Below are positions 46,523-57,667 of a stretch of DNA of 64,000 bases, piece after piece. The notes beneath the pieces were generated by a model. It was not told where the DNA came from. It searched no databases and worked only from the letters and a program-made list of their open reading frames with translations. The stretch is from Orobanche coerulescens. Its lineage: Eukaryota > Streptophyta > Magnoliopsida > Lamiales > Orobanchaceae. The translations under genes and the position numbers were made by a program. The stretch spans positions 7,053,001 to 7,117,000 of the forward strand of contig CM065804.1 in the NCBI GenBank assembly GCA_033398695.1, given 5' to 3'. Position 1 is the stretch's first letter. The number at the start of each line of letters is the position of its first letter.

Positions 46523-46796
46523 ATGTGTAAGAGAGTCCCCATGGCATAGATTGATGGTAAGTTGTATGGTGATTGAGGTGGAAACACTCCGACATCGCGG
46601 GTTCGAATCCGTGTGGTGACAATACTTTACTGAAATATTGCAAGGTTTGTTGCTGGGTTCGTGTCTCATTGGTCCTCTCCCTTACAGGGCTGCCACTAAT
46701 GTATATTCCTCAATTTTAAACCGTCTGATCAAGAAACCTGTGATACAGATGGGAGAATTTCTCGTCCTTCCTCCACCAAAAAAAAATGTGTAAGAG
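46523..46796 (+). mobile_element. tRNA-derived SINE upstream of BRI1
   Basis: Body 46534-46785 with an A box-like TGGCATAGATTGATGG (from 46542), a perfect B box GGTTCGAATCC (46600-46610), and a poly(A) tail. It is flanked by an 11-bp duplication ATGTGTAAGAG at 46523-46533 and 46786-46796. The intact duplication and promoter boxes indicate a fairly recent insertion. It ends about 360 bp before the BRI1 start codon. Confidence 0.93.
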
Positions 46797-47160
46797 GGCG
46801 ATAAGCAGATGTGGAAAAATAGGAAAATATGTGTCACATGCCATGTGCACAGCTGTTTTCTCCCTTCTCAAGAAATAAATAATTTCAGTACATAAATATC
46901 CATCTTACCCTCTTCCCTCCGGCTTTTGACCCCCTTTCAGTTTTTTACCTCTCCCCTCCATTCCCTCTCTCTAGAAAAACAAAAACTATTACCACTTGCT
47001 CTGGTTTCTCTCTCTCTCTACCCCCTCTCCCCCCTCAAATGGAAGAAACGAAAAAAAGAGCAGCTGATATGATATAAGCTGCTAGAAAGAGAAAAAACAA
47101 AAAAAGAAAAAACGAAAATAAACTCTCAAGCATTACATTCGCATTGAAAATCCAGTCTTT
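46797..47160 (+). promoter_or_regulatory. BRI1 proximal promoter and 5' leader
   Basis: Three E-boxes (CACATG 46835, CATGTG 46842, CAGCTG 46850) lie in 21 bp; the first two form the palindrome CACATGCCATGTG. A weak TATA-like ACATAAATATCC lies at about 46890. CT-rich tracts follow (47005-47036) and then A-rich sequence up to the ATG. E-boxes of the CANNTG type are known targets of BES1-type factors in the same pathway; binding here is inferred. Confidence 0.5.
47039..47077 (+). CDS. Upstream ORF (12 codons) in BRI1 leader
   Basis: ATG at 47039 in context TCAAATGG opens MEETKKRAADMI and stops TAA at 47075-47077, 83 nt before the BRI1 ATG and in a different frame. Whether it is in the mRNA depends on the start site, probably in the CT-rich area just upstream or further up. 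If transcribed it could reduce BRI1 translation. Confidence 0.4.
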   Translation: MEETKKRAADMI

Positions 47161-50100
47161 ATGGAGATGAAAGCCGATAACAATCTCTTCCACCACCCCT
47201 TATACTCGCCCGCCAACCTTTTGCCGCTCAAGATACTCGTCATCTTCTTCTTGCTTTCTCTCTCTTCCTCTTCCTCCGCCGCCGATAATGTCGGCGGCGG
47301 CGGAGGCCTCCTGGCAAAAGACTCCCAGCAGCTCGTTTCCTTCAAGAACTCGCTCCCAAACCCCGACGAGCTCCTCACATGGCAGCCCGCCACCTCTCCC
47401 TGCAATTTCCATGGCGTCTTCTGTAAAAACTCCAGGGTCTCAACCATTGACCTCACGAACCACCATCTCGACACCGACCTATCCGCAGTGTCATCCTTTT
47501 TTCTCTCTCTACAGCACTTGGAGACCCTCGTGCTCACAAACACAAACATATCTGGTTCAATCTCATCCTTCTCGAGATTCTCTTGCAGCAGCTTCTTAAA
47601 TTCGTTGGATCTGTCCGAAAATGCGATTTCAGGCCCCATTACTGACATCCCAGCACTTGGCATTTGCTCCAACCTAGTTTCCGTCAATCTCTCGAAAAAT
47701 TCAGTCGGCCCTTTCGTCAAGGGAGTCCACAGAGCTTCCGGCCCGTCTTCCCTACAAATCCTTGATCTTTCTTACAACAATATTTCAGGTCAGGACGCTG
47801 TTTCTTGGCTTCTGTCTGGTGGGTTTTTACCTGAGTTGCGGCATTTGTCTTTAAAGGGTAATAAAGTCTCAGGGGGTCTGCCTGAAGTATTTAATTTCAA
47901 GAATTTGGTGTATTTAGATCTCTCAATGAATAACATTTCAACCAGTTTCCCTTCTTTTGTCGACTGCTCGAGCTTACAACACCTCGACTTTTCTTCGAAC
48001 AGATTCTCTGGTAGTGTTGAGAACTCACTTTCCACATGTGCCAAGCTGAGCTTTGCTAACCTCACCAGTAATAAGCTCACAGGCACTGTTCCTAAGCTGC
48101 CGAGTGGTAGCATACAGTTTCTGTATCTCCAAGATAATGATTTCCAGGGTGTTTTTCCAGACAGCCTCCTGTCTGATTTGTGCACAACCCTTGTGGAGTT
48201 AGATCTGTCTTTCAATAATTTCACAGGTACATTGCCCGAAAGCCTGGGTTCGTGCTCCGTCTTGGAGGTTCTTGATATCTCGGCCAATAATTTCTCCGGC
48301 GCATTGCCGGTCGAGAGTTTCTCGAAACTGAACAGTTTGAAGACATTGGTGCTGTCTTTCAATAATTTCGTCGGGAATTTGCCTGATTCTTTATCGAAGT
48401 TGGTGTCGTTGGAGATTTTAGATGCGAGTTCGAATAGCATTTCTGGTTCGATTCCTTCCGGGCTTTGTCGTGATCATCGGAACAGCTTAAAAGTGTTGTA
48501 CCTTCAGAACAATATGTTCGCGGGTCCGATTCCGGGGAGTTTGAGCAATTGTACACATTTGGAGTCGCTTGATCTCAGTTTCAACTATCTGACCGGCACT
48601 ATCCCGTCTAGCTTGGGGTCTTTGACCGAGCTTAGAGATATCATCATGTGGTTGAATCAACTCCACGGCCAAATCCCGGAGGAATTCATGTACTTGCGGA
48701 GTTTGGAGAACTTGATTCTTGATTTCAACGACCTAACGGGATCCGTTCCTAGTAGTCTGGGCAATTGTTCTAATTTAAATTGGATTTCACTGTCGGATAA
48801 TCATTTAACTGGCGAAGTACCGGCTTCTTTGGGTCGGTTGGCGAATCTTGCTATTTTGAAGCTCGGTAATAATTCCTTGTCCGGTAAAATCCCGGCCGAG
48901 TTAGGGGATTGTCGTAGTTTGCTTTGGTTGGATCTCAATACGAATTACCTTAATGGGACCATCCCTTTTGGTTTGTTCAAGCAATCGGGTAATATAGCGG
49001 CGGCTGTCCTAACGGGAAAAAGTTACGTGTACATAAAAAACGACGGCAGTAAAGAATGCCATGGAGCTGGGAATTTGCTAGAATTTGGTGGCATTAGGCA
49101 AGAACAGTTGAACAGGTTATCGACTAGGCATCCTTGTAATTTTACGAGAGTTTATAGAGGCATCACTGAGCCGACGTTCAACCACAATGGATCGATGATT
49201 TTTCTCGACCTTTCCCATAATAAGTTGGAGGGTACTGTACCGAAGGAGCTGGGGTCCATGTTCTACTTGTCTATACTCAATATGGGCCACAATGATCTCT
49301 CAGGCCCGATTCCTCACGAGCTCGGTGGATTAAAGAGTGTCGCGATTCTTGATTTGTCGTACAATAGGCTAAACGGGACTATCCCACAGTCGTTGACTAG
49401 TCTTACATTGCTCGGTGATATCGATTTGTCGAACAATGATATTTCTGGTATGATCCCGGAGTCAGCACCATTCGATACCTTCCCCGATTACAGATTCGCT
49501 AATAACTCGGGCCTCTGCGGGTACCCTTTGCCGTCTTGTGGATCGAGCTTGGGTTCGGGAAGCAGGGCCCACCCGAAATCACGCCGTAAGCAGGCGTCCC
49601 TCGCAGGGAGCATCGCGATGGGTTTGCTATTTTCGCTCTTTTGCATATTCGGTTTGATTCTTGTAGCCGTTGAGACTAAAAAGAGGAAGAAGAAGAAAGA
49701 GGCCGCCCTCGAGGCGTATATGGAAAACCACTCCAACACGGCTACGGGGCCGCACAGCAACTGGAAGCTGAGCGCCCGAGAAGCCCTAAGCATTAGCCTC
49801 TCGACTTTCGATAAGCCGTTGAGGAAACTCACGTTCGCCGACCTTCTAGAAGCCACCAATGGATTCCACGACGACACCCTTATCGGCTCCGGCGGCTTCG
49901 GCGACGTGTACAAAGCCGAGCTGAAAGACGGAAGTATTGTGGCTATCAAGAAACTCATACACGTCAGCGGCCAAGGTGATCGTGAGTTCACGGCCGAGAT
50001 GGAAACCATCGGGAAAATCAAACACCGGAATTTAGTTCCTCTTTTGGGATATTGTAGAGTTGGCGAGGAACGTCTCTTGGTCTACGAGTACATGAAGTAC

Positions 50101-50814
50101 GGGAGCTTGGAAGATGTTTTGCACGATCCAAAAATTATCGGTGTGAAGCTAAATTGGTTCGCGAGGCGTAAAATTGCGATCGGGGCGGCCAGGGGATTAG
50201 CCTTCCTCCATCATAGTTGTATTCCGCATATTATTCACCGGGACATGAAGTCGAGCAATGTCCTTGTGGACGAGAATCTGGAGGCTAGGGTCTCCGATTT
50301 CGGGATGGCTAGGCTAATGAGTGCCATGGACACTCATTTAAGCGTAAGCACGTTGGCCGGGACCCCCGGCTATGTCCCTCCCGAATATTATCAAAGCTTT
50401 AGGTGTTCGACGAAGGGCGACGTCTACAGTTACGGTGTGGTTTTGCTCGAGCTGCTGACCGGGCGGAAGCCGACGGATTCCGCCGACTTCGGGGATAACA
50501 ATCTTGTCGGGTGGGTTAAGATGCACGCGAAGATGAGGATAAGCGACGTTTTCGATCCGGAGTTGATGGGGGAGGACCCGGGTCTCGAGATCGAGTTGCT
50601 ACAGCATTTGAAGGTGGCGTGTGCGTGTTTGGACGACCGGCCTTGGAAACGTCCGACCATGATTCAAGTGATGGCGATGTTTAAGGAAATTCAGGCGGGG
50701 TGCGGGATTGACTCGGCTTCGCCGGTCGGTGCCGATGAGGCGGAGGGATTGAGTGGGGTTGAAGGGTTGGAAATGAGTATTAAAGAAGGGAATGAGTTTA
50801 GCAAGCATTTGTGA
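47161..50814 (+). CDS. BRI1: Brassinosteroid receptor kinase BRI1, intact and intronless
   Basis: 1217 residues, near the usual length, no introns as in other BRI1 genes. Signal peptide at residues 1-40 (hydrophobic [20 protein letters not shown]), Cys pair [10 protein letters not shown], then about two dozen plant LRRs (LxxLxLxxNxxxGxIP). The island at 607-676, with [20 protein letters not shown], is the brassinolide-binding insert and has the BRI1 rather than BRL form. C-terminal cap CGYPLPSC; transmembrane segment about 815-836 followed by KKRKKKK. Kinase: glycine loop GSGGFG 909-914, Lys930 in VAIKK, HRD with Asp1028, DFG with Asp1046, PPE with Glu1075; an RD Ser/Thr kinase with Tyr features. 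C-tail MSIKEG is BRI1-like. It acts at the plasma membrane with a SERK/BAK1 co-receptor. A second Met at codon 3 is an alternative start. Confidence 0.97.
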   Translation: MEMKADNNLFHHPLYSPANLLPLKILVIFFLLSLSSSSSAADNVGGGGGLLAKDSQQLVSFKNSLPNPDELLTWQPATSPCNFHGVFCKNSRVSTIDLTNHHLDTDLSAVSSFFLSLQHLETLVLTNTNISGSISSFSRFSCSSFLNSLDLSENAISGPITDIPALGICSNLVSVNLSKNSVGPFVKGVHRASGPSSLQILDLSYNNISGQDAVSWLLSGGFLPELRHLSLKGNKVSGGLPEVFNFKNLVYLDLSMNNISTSFPSFVDCSSLQHLDFSSNRFSGSVENSLSTCAKLSFANLTSNKLTGTVPKLPSGSIQFLYLQDNDFQGVFPDSLLSDLCTTLVELDLSFNNFTGTLPESLGSCSVLEVLDISANNFSGALPVESFSKLNSLKTLVLSFNNFVGNLPDSLSKLVSLEILDASSNSISGSIPSGLCRDHRNSLKVLYLQNNMFAGPIPGSLSNCTHLESLDLSFNYLTGTIPSSLGSLTELRDIIMWLNQLHGQIPEEFMYLRSLENLILDFNDLTGSVPSSLGNCSNLNWISLSDNHLTGEVPASLGRLANLAILKLGNNSLSGKIPAELGDCRSLLWLDLNTNYLNGTIPFGLFKQSGNIAAAVLTGKSYVYIKNDGSKECHGAGNLLEFGGIRQEQLNRLSTRHPCNFTRVYRGITEPTFNHNGSMIFLDLSHNKLEGTVPKELGSMFYLSILNMGHNDLSGPIPHELGGLKSVAILDLSYNRLNGTIPQSLTSLTLLGDIDLSNNDISGMIPESAPFDTFPDYRFANNSGLCGYPLPSCGSSLGSGSRAHPKSRRKQASLAGSIAMGLLFSLFCIFGLILVAVETKKRKKKKEAALEAYMENHSNTATGPHSNWKLSAREALSISLSTFDKPLRKLTFADLLEATNGFHDDTLIGSGGFGDVYKAELKDGSIVAIKKLIHVSGQGDREFTAEMETIGKIKHRNLVPLLGYCRVGEERLLVYEYMKYGSLEDVLHDPKIIGVKLNWFARRKIAIGAARGLAFLHHSCIPHIIHRDMKSSNVLVDENLEARVSDFGMARLMSAMDTHLSVSTLAGTPGYVPPEYYQSFRCSTKGDVYSYGVVLLELLTGRKPTDSADFGDNNLVGWVKMHAKMRISDVFDPELMGEDPGLEIELLQHLKVACACLDDRPWKRPTMIQVMAMFKEIQAGCGIDSASPVGADEAEGLSGVEGLEMSIKEGNEFSKHL

Positions 50815-52469
50815 GGGAAAAATTTTAGTGGCACTTTTTTTTTTTCCCTGGGGAGAAAAATAAAATAAAAATAAAATAAATGTTTGTTATTATATTATAT
50901 ATATACATATAAAAGAAAAAAAAGAAGGTTTTGGTTTAAGTTGTAACATTTGGTTGTACATATTATAGTTTGAGTTTGTTATGGTTGGAATTAGAGTACA
51001 TTTTTTAGATGCTGTTGGATGTGTGACATCATCATAGTGATGGTGACTAAGTGGATTTTTTTTTTTTTTTTTATGGACCATATTCTTTTCTACCCTTCCT
51101 TATCATCATCAATGTCATCATTTTCTTTTGGCAAAAACTACTTGCTCAAACTTTATATATTTTGATTTTCTTTGATTAAAATATACAAAATTCGATGAAT
51201 TACAATCAATATATAAAATTATTATAGTCGTCTGAAAGTATATTTTGATTTTTTTGGTTAAAATATATAAAATTCAATAAATTACAATAAATTCAATAAA
51301 CTTGTTGATGAGTTCATTAAAAAAACGGTGGATTGTAGCTAAACGAATATGATTTTTATACATTTATTTTCATGTATTCTTATTTTAAGTGTTACTAGTT
51401 ATAATTTTAACTTGATTTATATTAACTTATGACAAAGAATTATATATTATATAGATATATTTTATTTTTTTATATAAAATAGTAGGAACGTTAAGTCTAT
51501 ATTTATCTGTTCTATTATTCTTATTCTGTGTGAAAAAAAACGCTACACATCAACGCTGCACTATTTAAAACACGTATACATATATTTTTTAGTATTTTAA
51601 AGTTATTAGTCTAGACTTTTAGGATTTATTTTTTAGTATTTCAGTTATAATATAGGAACCCGAGTTTTTCAGTGTATTTTTTAATTTTGAGTTATTTTAG
51701 TTTTTTTAAACAAAATATGGTTTTTTTCATGGTAATTTTAAATAATTTATATTTCAAATTTTAGTTTTAGGAAATCGATGTCATGGTTAAGTGGTCTCAT
51801 AGGAGACCTACTCTTTTATTTTATTTTTCACCTTTTTTTATTTTATAAAATTTAAAGAAATGGAAATTATTTCACTTCTCCTGAATTTAATATTTCAGAA
51901 TTGTAGTAATAAAAAAAATCTATAATATTATAATATAATATATGTACTGTCTTGACATGCATGCAAGTCCCACTCACACATCAAATCATTCATTAAGGAC
52001 TGGGAATTGTGTTTCCAAGCTGTAGGCCCTCCTCCCCCATTACTCATTGTTTCTCTATTTATTAGTATTTTTTATTTATTTATTTTATTTTATTTTTTTC
52101 TATTCACAAACAGGTCTATTATCCTTCAATTATTGATATCTATGGGAAAGTTGAGAACTTTCCAAGATATACATAATTTAGTATTCTTAAATATACTCCC
52201 TTCGTTCATGATTTTATTATCACGGTTTAACTGAATTCGAGTTTTGATAAATTTGGTTGTCGAAAGAATCATTAGTGTTATGAGTGGATATGAGTTTCAT
52301 ATCTGAGAGTGAACATTAAGTAAGTTGTGCGGGACTTATTATGGACGTATCGAAAAGGAAATTGCGTCAAATCAGTTGTTGACGACGAGAGTGTTGCATA
52401 TTTATAAAATATTTATGTTGAAAAATATGTAAAATTAACCAATTCTAGTTGATAACTTAAAGCATTCAC
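50815..52469. other. BRI1 3' UTR and AT-rich spacer
   Basis: AATAAA-type poly(A) signals occur in the run AAATAAAATAAAAATAAAAT near 50860. The rest is very AT-rich without frames. Near 52196 there is a Stowaway-like end (CTCCCTTCGTTCATGATT) with no partner seen. Confidence 0.55.
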
Positions 52470-52722
52470 TGACTTGCTTCTTTTTTTTTCTGATGATGAC
52501 GGGAATCCCGCAACCGCTACTCTTCGAGTGTACACTGGATAAATCCCGGGCCGGACGTAATAGCCTGCAAACTACGACAACTATGTAAATCACACTAGGC
52601 AAGCTCTGTGTGACAGACTCAACCAAAAAAGTGTTGGTAGGAGGAATCGAACTCGTGATCTTTCAGTCTCGCGCTCACCTACTCCACCAACTTGACTACC
52701 CTTATGGATGACTTGCTTCTTT
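52470..52722 (-). mobile_element. Second tRNA-derived SINE, minus strand
   Basis: Duplication TGACTTGCTTCTTT (14 bp) at 52470-52483 and 52709-52722. On the minus strand the head has an A box TAGTCAAGTTGGTGG (complement of 52684-52698) and a B box AGTTCGATTCC (complement of 52643-52653), and the tail is poly(A) at 52484-52490. Head sequence differs from the SINE at 46534, so it is another family. It is not a functional tRNA: it lacks a cloverleaf. Confidence 0.92.
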
Positions 52723-53067
52723 AATTCTAATTGTTAGCCATTTTTCCTATAGAATCTGCAGTAAAAATTGATAATAACAAAATGTATAATATATTGACAA
52801 AAAATCAGCATTACATATACATTGTATAAGCACTTGTGAATTATCAGATAAACGGTATAGTGTCAATCGTCTTACACCGTCCATCCTTGTATCGCGACGA
52901 ATTTCCGAATTGTTGTATCCTAGTGATTCTATATATGGTCCAAATTTAGAAGAAGAAGAAAATAAATACCGAACACACCAAAAGAAGGGGCTAGCCGGAC
53001 CGTAGTTATGGTCCGACCGCTGTCGCGTAAGGAAGCTCGTCATATAAAATGAATTAGTGAGTGAAAA
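52723..53067. other. Spacer, nothing recognised
   Basis: AT-rich with a short inverted word CCGGACCGTAG...TGGTCCGACCG near 53000. No gene seen. Confidence 0.5.
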
Positions 53068-53495
53068 AAACAAGTAAAAATGAAAAACTAAACACGGCGA
53101 CAGACGGGGTCTTGTATATGCATAATCACATTTTCATACGGAAACCTTCAATAAGAAAAAAAGAATCCATAAGAGAAATCTTGACAATTTTTTTTTTTTT
53201 TGAAATTATTTTTTCATTAAGCTTTTAAAGATGGTTTCATTTAATTTTCCTTTATTACATTACATGTTTGGAAAGTTGCCATTAATTTTCTTGTAACTTA
53301 GGATTTAAAAAAAGGAATATACCAATGCAAGTAGACATGTACCTATTTCTTGGAATACAATTGGTCAAAACATATTCCAAATCTCAAAAGCTCTACTATT
53401 AAGATTTAGCAAGTGGTCCTAAAAATAAAATATTTGCACTTGGTTGTTTGTTATGTGTGTGTTTTCTGTCCTGTGTGTGTGTGTTTGTGCGCATG
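53068..53495 (+). repeat. Local direct repeat, copy 1
   Basis: Matches 56945-57385 over about 430 bp (shared: ACGGCGACA, TATATGCATAATCACATTTT, CAAGTAG(A/T)CATGTACCTATT, AGCAAGTGGTCCTAAAAAT, and the GT-rich end). Copies are 3.87 kb apart with the LINE and several MITEs between them. Confidence 0.85.
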
Positions 53496-53878
53496 CGCAT
53501 GTGCACGTGTATTCTCACAAGGCAATTATGCCACTTCCAACAAAGCAAAGGGATTGCTCACTTTCCAAAGAATAGAAGAGTCAAAGTTGTATGGGATAAA
53601 ATTTAATAAAATTAATTGAAAATTGTTATACAATATAAGAAATTAATATCATATTTAGTATGATTTATTAAATTCTCTGCAAAATATAAAAATTATGGTC
53701 GTTTATTGAATTTATTAATTGCGGTATTTTTTTAGTATCATCTAATACCACCTCTTAGGTGGGATACGTAATACCAAAAATCAGTATTATTTATATGGGT
53801 CCGAATTTTATCATGGACCATATACTTTATACCAAACAAGATATAATTGTGTATTACATATATTATACACCTTAATCA
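53496..53878. other. AT-rich spacer left of the foldback element
   Basis: No gene. Absent from the second copy of the local repeat, so it was either inserted here or lost there. Confidence 0.5.
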
Positions 53879-54165
53879 GAGTAAATTGCAAAAATCGTCC
53901 TTGTGGTTTGGGCAAATTGCATGTTTCGTCCTTGTGGTTCATTAAGTGCAAAGATCGTCCTTATTTTGCACTGTTACGTACACTTTTGGTCCTCCATCAT
54001 TGCAAAAATCGTCCTTGTGGTTTGCTAAATTTCACTGTTGAATGACCAAAAGTGCATGTAACAGTGCAAAATAAGGACGATCTTTGCACTTAATGAACCG
54101 CAAGGACGAAACGTGTAATTTGGCCAAACCACAAGGACAATTTTTTCAATTTACTCCCTTAATAA
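53870..54165. mobile_element. Foldback MITE (278 bp), probably Mutator-like
   Basis: 53879-54156 is almost one inverted repeat: arms of about 110 nt beginning GAGTAAATTGCAAAAATCGT fold on each other around a 50-nt centre. Flanks CCTTAATCA and CCTTAATAA (9 bp, one mismatch) suggest a Mutator-type duplication. Confidence 0.75.
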
Positions 54166-54197
54166 CAAATAGCAAACAAGCCCCTAATGTTTAAGAG

Positions 54198-54411
54198 TAC
54201 TCTCTTTATCCGCTCAAAGTTCGATAGATGATGTATATAATAAAAATAATAAATATACAATGAAGATAAAAGTATCGATAATAAGTTTGTGGTGGAAATT
54301 AAAAACTAAAAGATGGTTGTTTGATTTAATTGTGTTAAGAAATAGATGTAAAGTTTTTAAAAGAACAAAAAAATGAGTAAGTGTAAAGCTTTGAGGAGAA
54401 CGGAGGGCGTA
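54198..54411. mobile_element. Stowaway-like MITE (210 bp)
   Basis: Ends CTCTCTTTATCCGCTCAAAG and CTTTGAGGAGAACGGAGGGCG are imperfect inverted repeats related to CTCCCTCCGT, bounded by TA on both sides. A second copy with a damaged right end is at about 57418-57655. Confidence 0.75.
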
Positions 54412-54493
54412 TGAATTTTGAATCCCTATATCTTTTTTTCTTCATCTCGGATAAAAGTTCCACTACAAAAGTGTTTTTAAGTAGTATGCCCCT

Positions 54494-54932
54494 AAAAATA
54501 CTATTTTAGTTAACCACATACCTTGACGCAGTTGGCCACCAGAAGTTCAATTTCTAGTGACAATACTTTGGAATTTAATTTCTCAAGGTCTAATGATCTC
54601 TTAGTCTTTGACTAAGGGTTAGGTCCTAGCCCCCGGGTAGCTGACGAATAGTTACAATATCATGTGCTTCAAGCGGCAGTGTGGGAGGCCTGATCTCGGT
54701 GGGAACCTGCGGTTGGATTATGGAGACCCGGCATGCCTATCTATCGGGGTCCAGCATGGAACAATCACTTGGGGGATAACTCCTTGTGCGTGGAAGTGAA
54801 GTGTATTTAATTATTAGTCAGGTACATTATCTCGCGATTTAACTGGAAGCTGTTCTGAGGGGCCGGAGCTATTTCTCATAGGATTAGTTATACGAAGTAT
54901 GGATCACCTATGTATAAAAAAAATACTATTTT
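54494..54932 (+). mobile_element. SINE-like retroposon with 14-bp target duplication
   Basis: The body 54508-54918 ends in poly(A) and is flanked by AAAAATACTATTTT at 54494-54507 and 54919-54932. An A box-like TGACGCAGTTGG is near the start (54524); a weak B box (AAGTTCAATTT, 54544) is too close to it. RNA polymerase III origin is therefore uncertain. LINE coding sequence starts 4 bp after the right duplication. Confidence 0.7.
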
Positions 54933-54935
54933 CAT

Positions 54936-56700
54936 TGGCTAGCAGAGCTGTTCAACATCCTCCTCAAAGGTTCTAAGATGCCGACGAAGTGGAGGCATAG
55001 GATTGTCGTGCCATTTTTCAAGAACAAAGGCGATGCTCAGAGTTGTAGTAACTATAGGGGTATTAAACTCTTCAGTCATACTATGAAACTTTGGGAAATA
55101 GTGGTGGAATGCAGGGTTAGAAGAGAAGTTGAGATCTCAGAGAACCAATTTGGCTTCATGCCGGTGAGGTCCACGACTGAGGCCATTCATCTCGTCAGAC
55201 TCCTTATGGAGCAGTTTAGGGAGCGGCGTAAGGACCTCCATATGGTATACATAGATCTAGAGAAGGCTTATGATAGCATTCTGCGCGATGTTATTTGGAG
55301 GAGCCTAGTAGAGAGGAGGGTGTCGTTGTCGTTCGTTAGGGCGATCCAAGACATGTACTCCCAAGATAGGACTTACATTAGGACCCAGTTGGTGACACCC
55401 AGTATTTTCCGATTGAGATAGGGCTACACCAGTCACCAGGGGTCGGCGCTAAGCCCTCTTCTCTTCGCTCTAATCCTTGACTTCGCGGGGGATACAAGTT
55501 GGCGTCCCGTGGTGCATGCTTTTTGCTGACGACATTGTGTTAGTGGCGGAGTCGAGGAGGGAGATGAACTCGAAGTTGGAGCTATGAAGGTCTAAGTTAG
55601 AATCCCAGGGTTGCGTGTGAGCCGGTCTAAGACCGAGTATCTCTGGTGTAACTTTAGTGGTGAGGCCAACGAGGAGGATGTAGAGGTAATGATTGCGGAT
55701 CATACAGAAGGAAGGTGAGTGTAAAGATGATGTCACTCATCGCATCAAGGCAGGGTGGCTAAGGTGGAGAGCAGCGACAGGGGTTCTGTGCGACAAGAAA
55801 GTCCCTCTAAAGTTGAAAGGTAAATTCTATAGAGCGGCAATCCGACCTGCAATGTTGTATGGATCCGAATGTTGGGCGATGAGGAAGTCGCTTGAGAGCA
55901 AGTTGGAAGCGGCTAAAATGAGAATGTTACGATGGTTGTGTGGTCGCACAATGTTAGATAGAATCTCGAACGGGCTTTTCAAGAACGCGTTAGAAGTGGC
56001 GACCATTTCAGCGAAAGTTAGGGAAGGGAGATTGAGATGGTTTGGCCACGTCCGCAGGAGGCAGGCATCTGCTCCGGTGAGGAGGGCCGAGAGTTTATTG
56101 GTTGTCGGGGAGAGGAGGAGAGGCAGACCGAGGAGGACGTGGGAGGAGCAGCTGAGGTTAGATTTGAAGGCCTTAAACCATTCCGAGACCATGACTGTTG
56201 ATAGGTGCGCTTGGAGGCGCCAGATCAGAGTTGTGGATTTTTTTTGTATGGAGCGATGCTGTAGTTGAGAGCCTCAGGGTTGGGTTGTCTCGATTATCTT
56301 TGACCTAGAGCATTGCATTTTTTACTTTTATTGTATATTTTATCCTATTATCTTTGTGTGTGGTGTATTTTTGACAAGGAGCTGTGCGCAGAGTCAACCT
56401 CTCTTATGTTAGAGCAGCGTTCATCGGGAGTAAAGTAGCCAAATTCCTCTTAAGTAAGTCCCATGTTGATTAAGCCATGGGCTCATCTATGGTATTGAGC
56501 TTTTTCGAATCATATACTTCCCTTTGTATTTATCACTCAATATTTTGCTGTGCACTAAGTTGGGGGTCTTCACGGAAACAGCCTTCCTACCGTAATAAGT
56601 AGGGGCATGGTCTGCGTACATCTTACCCTTCCCAGACTCTGCTCTGAGTGGGATATACTAGGTATGTTTGGTTTGATTTGATTTGATTTTGGTTTTCTTT
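54936..56700 (+). pseudogene. RTE-type LINE, 5'-truncated
   Basis: The coding sequence starts WLAELFNILLKGSKMP and goes on to NYRGIKLFSHTMKLWE, FMPVRSTTEAIHLVRLLMEQ, HMVYIDLEKAYDS (RT); after frameshifts FADD is intact at 55522-55533, then KFYRAAIRPAMLYGSECWAM and RLRWFGHVRRR, RRGRPRRTWEEQL. The 3' UTR has the family's ACATCTTACCCTTCCCAGAC block, and it ends in TTTGATTTGATTTGATTTTG. The endonuclease domain is missing and at least two stops (about 55420 and 55588) occur. Confidence 0.9.
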
Positions 56701-56756
56701 CGAAATAATAGAACTCCAAACGATTAACTTAATAAAGTTAATATTTGAGTGAGGGT

Positions 56757-56942
56757 TTCTTTGCGACCGGTCTGGTTTGCTGTTCGGCGGGACCACTGTC
56801 AGAAGGTCAATTTATTTATTTATTTTTTTCTTTTCTTTTGCAACGGATTGTATTCTGGTGGAGTCGTTGCCGGCTGTCGACAGACCACCGACAACCGATC
56901 TTTTTTAAGGTGGTGCGAATACCGACACACCTCTATTAACAC
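56757..56942 (+). repeat. Local repeat X, copy 1
   Basis: Shares GTTCGGCGGGACCAC, GGTCAATTTATTTATTTAT and ACGGATTGTATTCTGGTG with 57668-57897. The two copies flank the second copy of the 53.07-kb repeat. Confidence 0.7.
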
Positions 56943-56944
56943 GT

Positions 56945-57655
56945 AATAATGAAAAATTAAATACGGCGACATACGAAGTCTTATATATGCATAATCACAT
57001 TTTCATAAGGAAACTTCAATAAGAAAAAAGGGATTCCATGAGAGAAATCTTAACAATTTTTTTCTTTTTTTGAAATTAGTTTTCCATTAAGCTTTTAAAG
57101 AGGGTTACATTTAATTTTCCTTTATTACGTTATATGTTTGGAAAGTTGCCATTAATTTTCTTGTAGCTTAGCATTTAAAAAAAAAAACTTTTATCCCTAA
57201 ATAAAAGGAAGATACCAATGCAAGTAGTCATGTACCTATTTCTTGGAATACAATTGGTCAAAACATTATTCCAAATCTAAAAAGCTCTACTATTAATATT
57301 TAGCAAGTGGTCCTAAAAATAAAATACTATTTGCACTTGGTTGTTATGTGTGTGTTTCTGTCTTATGTGTGTGTTTGTGTGCATGACAAAGAAGAGAACG
57401 TTTTATGTGTAAAAATTACTCTCGTCTGTCCGCTCAAAATTTGACAGGTGACGGATATTTTATTTATTTTAAATAATAATTAATATAAATAATAATAATA
57501 ATAAATATATGATGGAGATCAAAAAATAAATAGTGTCGATAATGAGATTGAGGTGGAAATTAAAAAGTAAAAGATGATTGTTTGATTTAATCGTGTTAAA
57601 AAGATAAATATAAAGTTTTTAAAAAAATAAAAAAATAAATGTAAAGCTTTGAACC
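56945..57655 (+). repeat. Local direct repeat, copy 2, with a damaged Stowaway MITE
   Basis: 56945-57385 matches 53068-53495, and 57418-57655 matches the MITE at 54200-54409. The 700 bp lying between these blocks in copy 1, including the foldback element, are absent here. Confidence 0.8.
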
Positions 57656-57667
57656 GTAGATTTTTTT

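Noticed and set aside
46542..46610. Possible tRNA gene
   Set aside because: A and B boxes are present, but no cloverleaf or acceptor stem; the target duplication and poly(A) identify a SINE.
47133..50808. Long minus-strand frames across BRI1 (up to 216 codons)
   Set aside because: Antisense shadows of a strongly conserved LRR kinase coding sequence.
52643..52698. Possible minus-strand tRNA gene
   Set aside because: Same reasoning: SINE head with 14-bp duplications around the whole element.
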